NCBI GenBank assembly: GCA_014728015.1
Contig: WJMI01000280.1
Span: 1 to 33,450 of the forward strand
DNA: 33,450 nucleotides
Source: Chitinivibrionales bacterium
GTDB taxonomy: Bacteria > Fibrobacterota > Chitinivibrionia > Chitinivibrionales > WJMI01
Direction: 5' to 3'
Made by a program: the position numbers and the translations under genes
In this document: in pieces, positions 29,459 to 33,450 of the stretch
Layout of the letters: every line of letters begins with the position of its first letter
Position numbering within the stretch: position 1 is the stretch's first letter
The notes under the pieces: generated by a model
The model's input: only the letters and a program-made list of their open reading frames with translations
What the model was told of the DNA's origin: nothing
Database searches by the model: none

Positions 29459-31324
29459 ATGACGCATATCAAGCCTGCGGCCTGCCTGTTCTTCCTGCTC
29501 GTTCTCACGGTCCCGTCACGACCCGATATCGTCTACCTGAACGTGGGGGATGCATTTCAGGACTCGGTGGATGCCTATCCCGAAGGGACCCATTTTGTGA
29601 TCAGGTCGGGCGTGCACCGCATGCAGGAAGTGGACCCCAAGTCATACGATATATTTGCCGGCGAAGACGGCGCGGTGATGAACGGCGCGCGCCTTCTGAC
29701 AGACTGGGTCGATGAAGGTTCGTACTGGTCGCATGCGGGCCAGACCCAGGAAGGGGCGCCGGTGGGAAACTGCAGGGATGACCGCCCGATGTGCCTGTAT
29801 CCGGAAGACATGTTCATGGATGATGATTTCATGGTCCGTGTCGGATCCCTGGGCGATCTGGGCGCGGGCAGGTGGTACTTTGATTACGATGCCGACAAAG
29901 TATATATCGCGGACAATCCCTCGGGGCACACGCTTGAAGTGAGCGCGGCCGGGCATGCGTTCAAGGGAACGGCCTATGGCGTGACGGTGCGCAATCTGGT
30001 GATTGAGAAGTACGGGCAGGCCGCCCAGTGGCCGGCCCTCCTGCGTACGCATCAGCCCGAGGGCGAGGAAGAAGACAGCAGCCGGATCGATGACGGCTGG
30101 ATAATTATGGGCAACGAAATCCACCACAACCATGCCGTGGGCATCAAGGTTTTCGGGCTTCGCAACTATGTTATCAAGGACAACTATGTGCACCACAACG
30201 GCCACCTCGGGGTGAGTATCGTGGATGGTGACAACGGACTGGTCGAAGGCAACGAGATTTCGGAGAACGTTGTTGATGCCGTGGGCATCCGGGTCGCCGA
30301 GGAAGGCGGAACCAAGTTTGTGCGAACGAAGAACCTTGTTCTGCGCAGTAACTGGTGTCATCACAATCACGGGGCCGGTATCTGGGCAGATATCGAAAAT
30401 ATCAATGTGATCTGGGAAGGCAATCTGGTGGAGAACAATGGTTCCCAGGGGATTTTCCAGGAGATCGGCGGCTCGGCTGAGATATTCTGCAACGTTTCCC
30501 GGATGAACGGGACCCAATGGAGCGGATGGCTGTACGGCGGGCAGATCCTGGTTTCGCACTCCTCCGATGTCGAGATTCATCACAACGTGCTGGAGATATC
30601 CGCCACGGGTTCGGACAACAGCGGCGGCAACGGTATCACCATGGTGTATCAACCCGATGATGAGGGCAGGCTTCCGCTGCGCCCGAGCCGCAATTACATC
30701 CATCACAACCATATCACGCACAAGGGCACCCGCGGATCGACCGGTTTGGGCGCGGCGTGGAATGACAGCGTCGATCCCGCGTTGATAGACCAATACTTCG
30801 ATCCCGACAGCAACACCTTTGACTACAACCACTATCATGTGCCTGATTTGAGCAGGGGATATATCCACTGGAGATACGGGGACAGATGGCTGGGAAACCT
30901 GGACAGGTTCCAGGGTATCGGCCAGGAGGCCAATGGTACTGCGGATACCGATATCGACACGCGTCAATCCTTTGGCCAATGCGAAGATGCCCTGGCTGCG
31001 GTGCCTTCAGCCGGTGAGGCCGGACAGAAAGACATAGATCCAACCGCCGTCGCGCCGGAACAGGTCAGGACACCAACCAGTGCCGCGCGACCTTTCACAC
31101 GATACAATGCGGTCAGCGGATTGCTTTCGGCCTGGGCCGGCGGCATGTCTTCGGCGTTCGCCGTTTCGGTGCATGATGCGCGCGGCAGGCAGATGCAGGT
31201 CAGGCGGGGAATGGGCCTGAACCGCGTGGACATCGACCTGGGCAGGTTTGGCGCGGGCATCTACCTGGTCACGGTCACTACCGAAAGCGCGCGCGCCGCG
31301 CGAACGGTGAATGTTCTTCGCTAG
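29459..31324 (+). CDS. Secreted right-handed parallel beta-helix protein with T9SS type A-like C-terminal domain
   Basis: SD AAGGGGGG; signal peptide MTHIKPAACLFFLLVLTVPSRPD; repeated N.I..N/HHN coils (IHHNHAVGIKVFG, DNYVHHNGHLGVSI, SNWCHHNHGAGIW, IHHNHITHKG); C-terminus VHDARGRQMQ...VDIDLGRFGAGIYLVTVTTESARAARTVNVLR. Confidence 0.8.
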   Translation: MTHIKPAACLFFLLVLTVPSRPDIVYLNVGDAFQDSVDAYPEGTHFVIRSGVHRMQEVDPKSYDIFAGEDGAVMNGARLLTDWVDEGSYWSHAGQTQEGAPVGNCRDDRPMCLYPEDMFMDDDFMVRVGSLGDLGAGRWYFDYDADKVYIADNPSGHTLEVSAAGHAFKGTAYGVTVRNLVIEKYGQAAQWPALLRTHQPEGEEEDSSRIDDGWIIMGNEIHHNHAVGIKVFGLRNYVIKDNYVHHNGHLGVSIVDGDNGLVEGNEISENVVDAVGIRVAEEGGTKFVRTKNLVLRSNWCHHNHGAGIWADIENINVIWEGNLVENNGSQGIFQEIGGSAEIFCNVSRMNGTQWSGWLYGGQILVSHSSDVEIHHNVLEISATGSDNSGGNGITMVYQPDDEGRLPLRPSRNYIHHNHITHKGTRGSTGLGAAWNDSVDPALIDQYFDPDSNTFDYNHYHVPDLSRGYIHWRYGDRWLGNLDRFQGIGQEANGTADTDIDTRQSFGQCEDALAAVPSAGEAGQKDIDPTAVAPEQVRTPTSAARPFTRYNAVSGLLSAWAGGMSSAFAVSVHDARGRQMQVRRGMGLNRVDIDLGRFGAGIYLVTVTTESARAARTVNVLR

Positions 31325-32859
31325 CGCGTGTCCTTTTTCGGCGGGCCGACCGAACCGCGGTGCACGAAACGCGGCTCGGCCGGCTTGTTTCCCCGCCGGT
31401 CGGCCCGCACGGGAATGTCGCCGATGAAGACGTGGGCGATTCCGTAGGCCAGCTCATCGAAACCCTGATCCACGGTGGATATGGGGTGCCGTCGGAAATC
31501 GGGGATGTCATCGAATGCAACGATCGACATGTCCCCGGGAATCGACATACCCAGGAAACGAAAAAGATAATAGTACGACGTTGCCAGCGCCTGGTTGGGC
31601 GCGAGGAGCGCGGTGATGCGGCCTTTCGACAGCAGGCGATGTATCGAGGGTACCGCACGCCGGAGCTCCGTGCGCGCGAGCGCCTCGCGCTGGTGCGCGC
31701 CGGCGCGCGGATGCCCGCGGTCGATTGTTTCGGCGATGGTCGATACGAAATCGAATATTCCGCTGTCGTTGTTCATGTCCCATGAAAGCCATTTCTCGCG
31801 CGCATCCTGATGCTCATAGGTGATGGTCATGGCTGGAAAAAGATCACGCGCAAGCCGTCCGATCGTGTCTACCCGCCGGTTCAGCCACACGTGATCCACC
31901 AGGCTGGCGGGGACATGAAAGCCGATCCGGCGATGCCCGGCATCGGAGAGGGACTGAAGTGCCGCGCCGACCATGGCATCCTCGTCGGCATAACAGTGAT
32001 AGCATCCGGCGCGACTGACCCGGCTCCACTCAAAGGGAAGGCTGGTGCCGTCGTGATCGATCCATACCACGGGCTTTTGAAATCCGGAAAGCCATTTCAC
32101 CCACAGATCGAGATCGAGAAAGTCATTGACATACGATACAATCACCGTTCCCAGATACCGGTTCCCCAGCGAGTTGATTAGCGATAGAATATCCTTGCGC
32201 CCGGATGCATAGAAGCGGCTGCTGATGTGGGGCTCGCCCGCAAGCACGGTTTTCACTTCGATGCCGTGACGGTTCAGCTCCTGGAACAGTCCTGATGCCA
32301 GAGGGGCCATGTATTGGGAAAACAGGCTGCGCCGCCAATCGCGATACTCCCTGAGCAGTACAAGCACCACCGGACCCGTTGCGCGCCGCCACTGTGCGGC
32401 CCCTGTCCGCCGGGAGATGCCTTCGGCCGGCCCGACAATCCACTTCTTACCGTGCTTGTGGATCAGCTTCTCGCCTTCGAGGAGCTTCAGGGCCGCACAC
32501 GCCGTGTTCTTAGACACGCCATGCGCCAGCACAAACGTTGCTACTTTGGGAAGGCTTCGTCCTGTTTTGTAGATGCCGCTGGTGATTTTGTCCCTGATGC
32601 TGTCGCGGAGCCCGGCGGCGGCATTGCCGGCGGTTGTGTCCGTTGCGTCCCGGTGTTCGCGTCCCCGAACGATGGTTCTCTTCCCGCGCGATGATTGAAG
32701 CAGTCCCTCCTTACACAGGAGGTGTACTGCTTTCAGCATGGTGCCCAGGGAGACACCGTAGTCCGCCGAGAGCTTCTTGAGTGACGGCAGACGCGCTTCG
32801 CTGCCGCGTTGGATTTCGGCCCGCAGCCGCCGCGCGATGGTTTCGTGGAGAAAGGGCAT
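31321..32859 (-). CDS. Transcriptional regulator: two tandem GntR-type winged helices + LacI/periplasmic-binding-like sensor domain
   Basis: ORF 31321..32937, likely ATG 32859. wHTH1 MPFLHETIARRLRAEIQRGSEARLPSLKKLSADYGVSLGTMLKAVHLLCKEGLLQ; wHTH2 LRDSIRDKITSGIYKTGRSLPKVATFVLAHGVSKNTACAALKLLEGEKLI; LacI-like ...SDAGHRRIGF..., ...GMSIPGDMSIVAFDDIPDFRRHPISTVDQGFDELAYGIAHVFI. Confidence 0.85.
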   Translation of the reverse strand: MPFLHETIARRLRAEIQRGSEARLPSLKKLSADYGVSLGTMLKAVHLLCKEGLLQSSRGKRTIVRGREHRDATDTTAGNAAAGLRDSIRDKITSGIYKTGRSLPKVATFVLAHGVSKNTACAALKLLEGEKLIHKHGKKWIVGPAEGISRRTGAAQWRRATGPVVLVLLREYRDWRRSLFSQYMAPLASGLFQELNRHGIEVKTVLAGEPHISSRFYASGRKDILSLINSLGNRYLGTVIVSYVNDFLDLDLWVKWLSGFQKPVVWIDHDGTSLPFEWSRVSRAGCYHCYADEDAMVGAALQSLSDAGHRRIGFHVPASLVDHVWLNRRVDTIGRLARDLFPAMTITYEHQDAREKWLSWDMNNDSGIFDFVSTIAETIDRGHPRAGAHQREALARTELRRAVPSIHRLLSKGRITALLAPNQALATSYYYLFRFLGMSIPGDMSIVAFDDIPDFRRHPISTVDQGFDELAYGIAHVFIGDIPVRADRRGNKPAEPRFVHRGSVGPPKKDTR

Positions 32860-32933
32860 TGTATCACGCCGGGGGAGAGTGCATTTCGATTCGGGTTTGT
32901 CAAAAAAAATAGGTTCTGGGTGCAATCGCTCCG

Positions 32934-33450
32934 TCACGGGGCACGGTCGATTGCCGCGGCGATACGTGCGGCAAACTCGGGGAGGGACGGGTCGCGGGCG
33001 CCCATGGAGATGACCGCATCCCCGGCCTCTGCCCGTCGGGCTACATCTTCTACCGCTTCATCGCGATCCGCCGGTGCGCGTACGTCGGCGGCGCAGCGTT
33101 GCAGCCTTCTGGCGATATCCCGCGACGAGATGTCTTTTCGGGTCGTGCCGCCGGCGTAGTATATCGGGAGCACGTACAGCGTATCTCCCTCACGAAGCAT
33201 GTCGTTGAATGCAGTGGAGAGATCCTCGAGCATGAAACGCGCAGGTGCAAATCCGTGCGGCTGAAACAGGGCGTGCAGGCGCGGCGCGAGGCGCCGGGCG
33301 GCGGCGAGCGCGGCGCGAACCTTGTCCGGATTGTGCGCGTAGTCATCGATGACCGTGATACCGCGTTTCGTGAGAATGCGGTCGAACCGGCGGGCAATGC
33401 CGGCATACATGCGCGCCCCCCGCGCGAGCGTGCCGGGATCCACCCCGAGC
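32934..33450 (-). CDS. Mur ligase (MurC/Mpl-like) C-terminal part, continues beyond window
   Basis: Frame open to window end; GIARRFDRILTKRGITVIDDYAHNPDKVRAALAAARRLAPRLHALFQPHGFAPARFM matches the C-terminal domain of UDP-MurNAc ligases. Confidence 0.8.
   Translation of the reverse strand, partial: LGVDPGTLARGARMYAGIARRFDRILTKRGITVIDDYAHNPDKVRAALAAARRLAPRLHALFQPHGFAPARFMLEDLSTAFNDMLREGDTLYVLPIYYAGGTTRKDISSRDIARRLQRCAADVRAPADRDEAVEDVARRAEAGDAVISMGARDPSLPEFAARIAAAIDRAP

Noticed and set aside
29642-30979. 445-aa minus-strand ORF
   Set aside because: Antisense to the beta-helix coding sequence, whose signal peptide and repeats are convincing.

Overview
GC-rich bacterial chromosomal window with no CRISPR array, transposase, rRNA or recognisable tRNA. 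Left part (+ strand): 3' end of an MBL-fold hydrolase gene, xerD, a frameshifted glycosyltransferase, an HU/IHF-family gene, and three large envelope genes (putative outer-membrane protein, 1557-aa secreted modular protein, LpoB/CsgG-like + PorV-like fusion). Middle: a SpoIIE-type phosphatase (-) divergent from a + strand cassette encoding TPR membrane protein, GAF histidine kinase, degenerate receiver, and a one-ORF ParA-type ATPase - TM helix - LysM-like - M23 peptidase fusion. Then a ten-gene minus-strand directon: lepA, signal-peptidase-like, trpB, trpA, eukaryotic-type chorismate mutase, tyrA, degenerate EPSP-synthase-like, nadK, recN, ferredoxin-domain aldo/keto reductase. Right end: a secreted beta-helix protein with a T9SS-like C-terminus, a convergent tandem-GntR/LacI regulator, and the 3' part of a Mur ligase. 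The best candidate for an undescribed system is the ParA-TM-M23 fusion with its signalling partners (12778-17389). Secondary theme: several proteins keep a family fold but appear to have lost canonical catalytic residues (receiver, signal peptidase I, EPSP synthase). The large envelope proteins and T9SS-like tail suggest a Fibrobacterota/FCB-type lineage, but this is inference only. All family assignments are from reading translations by eye; no search was run.
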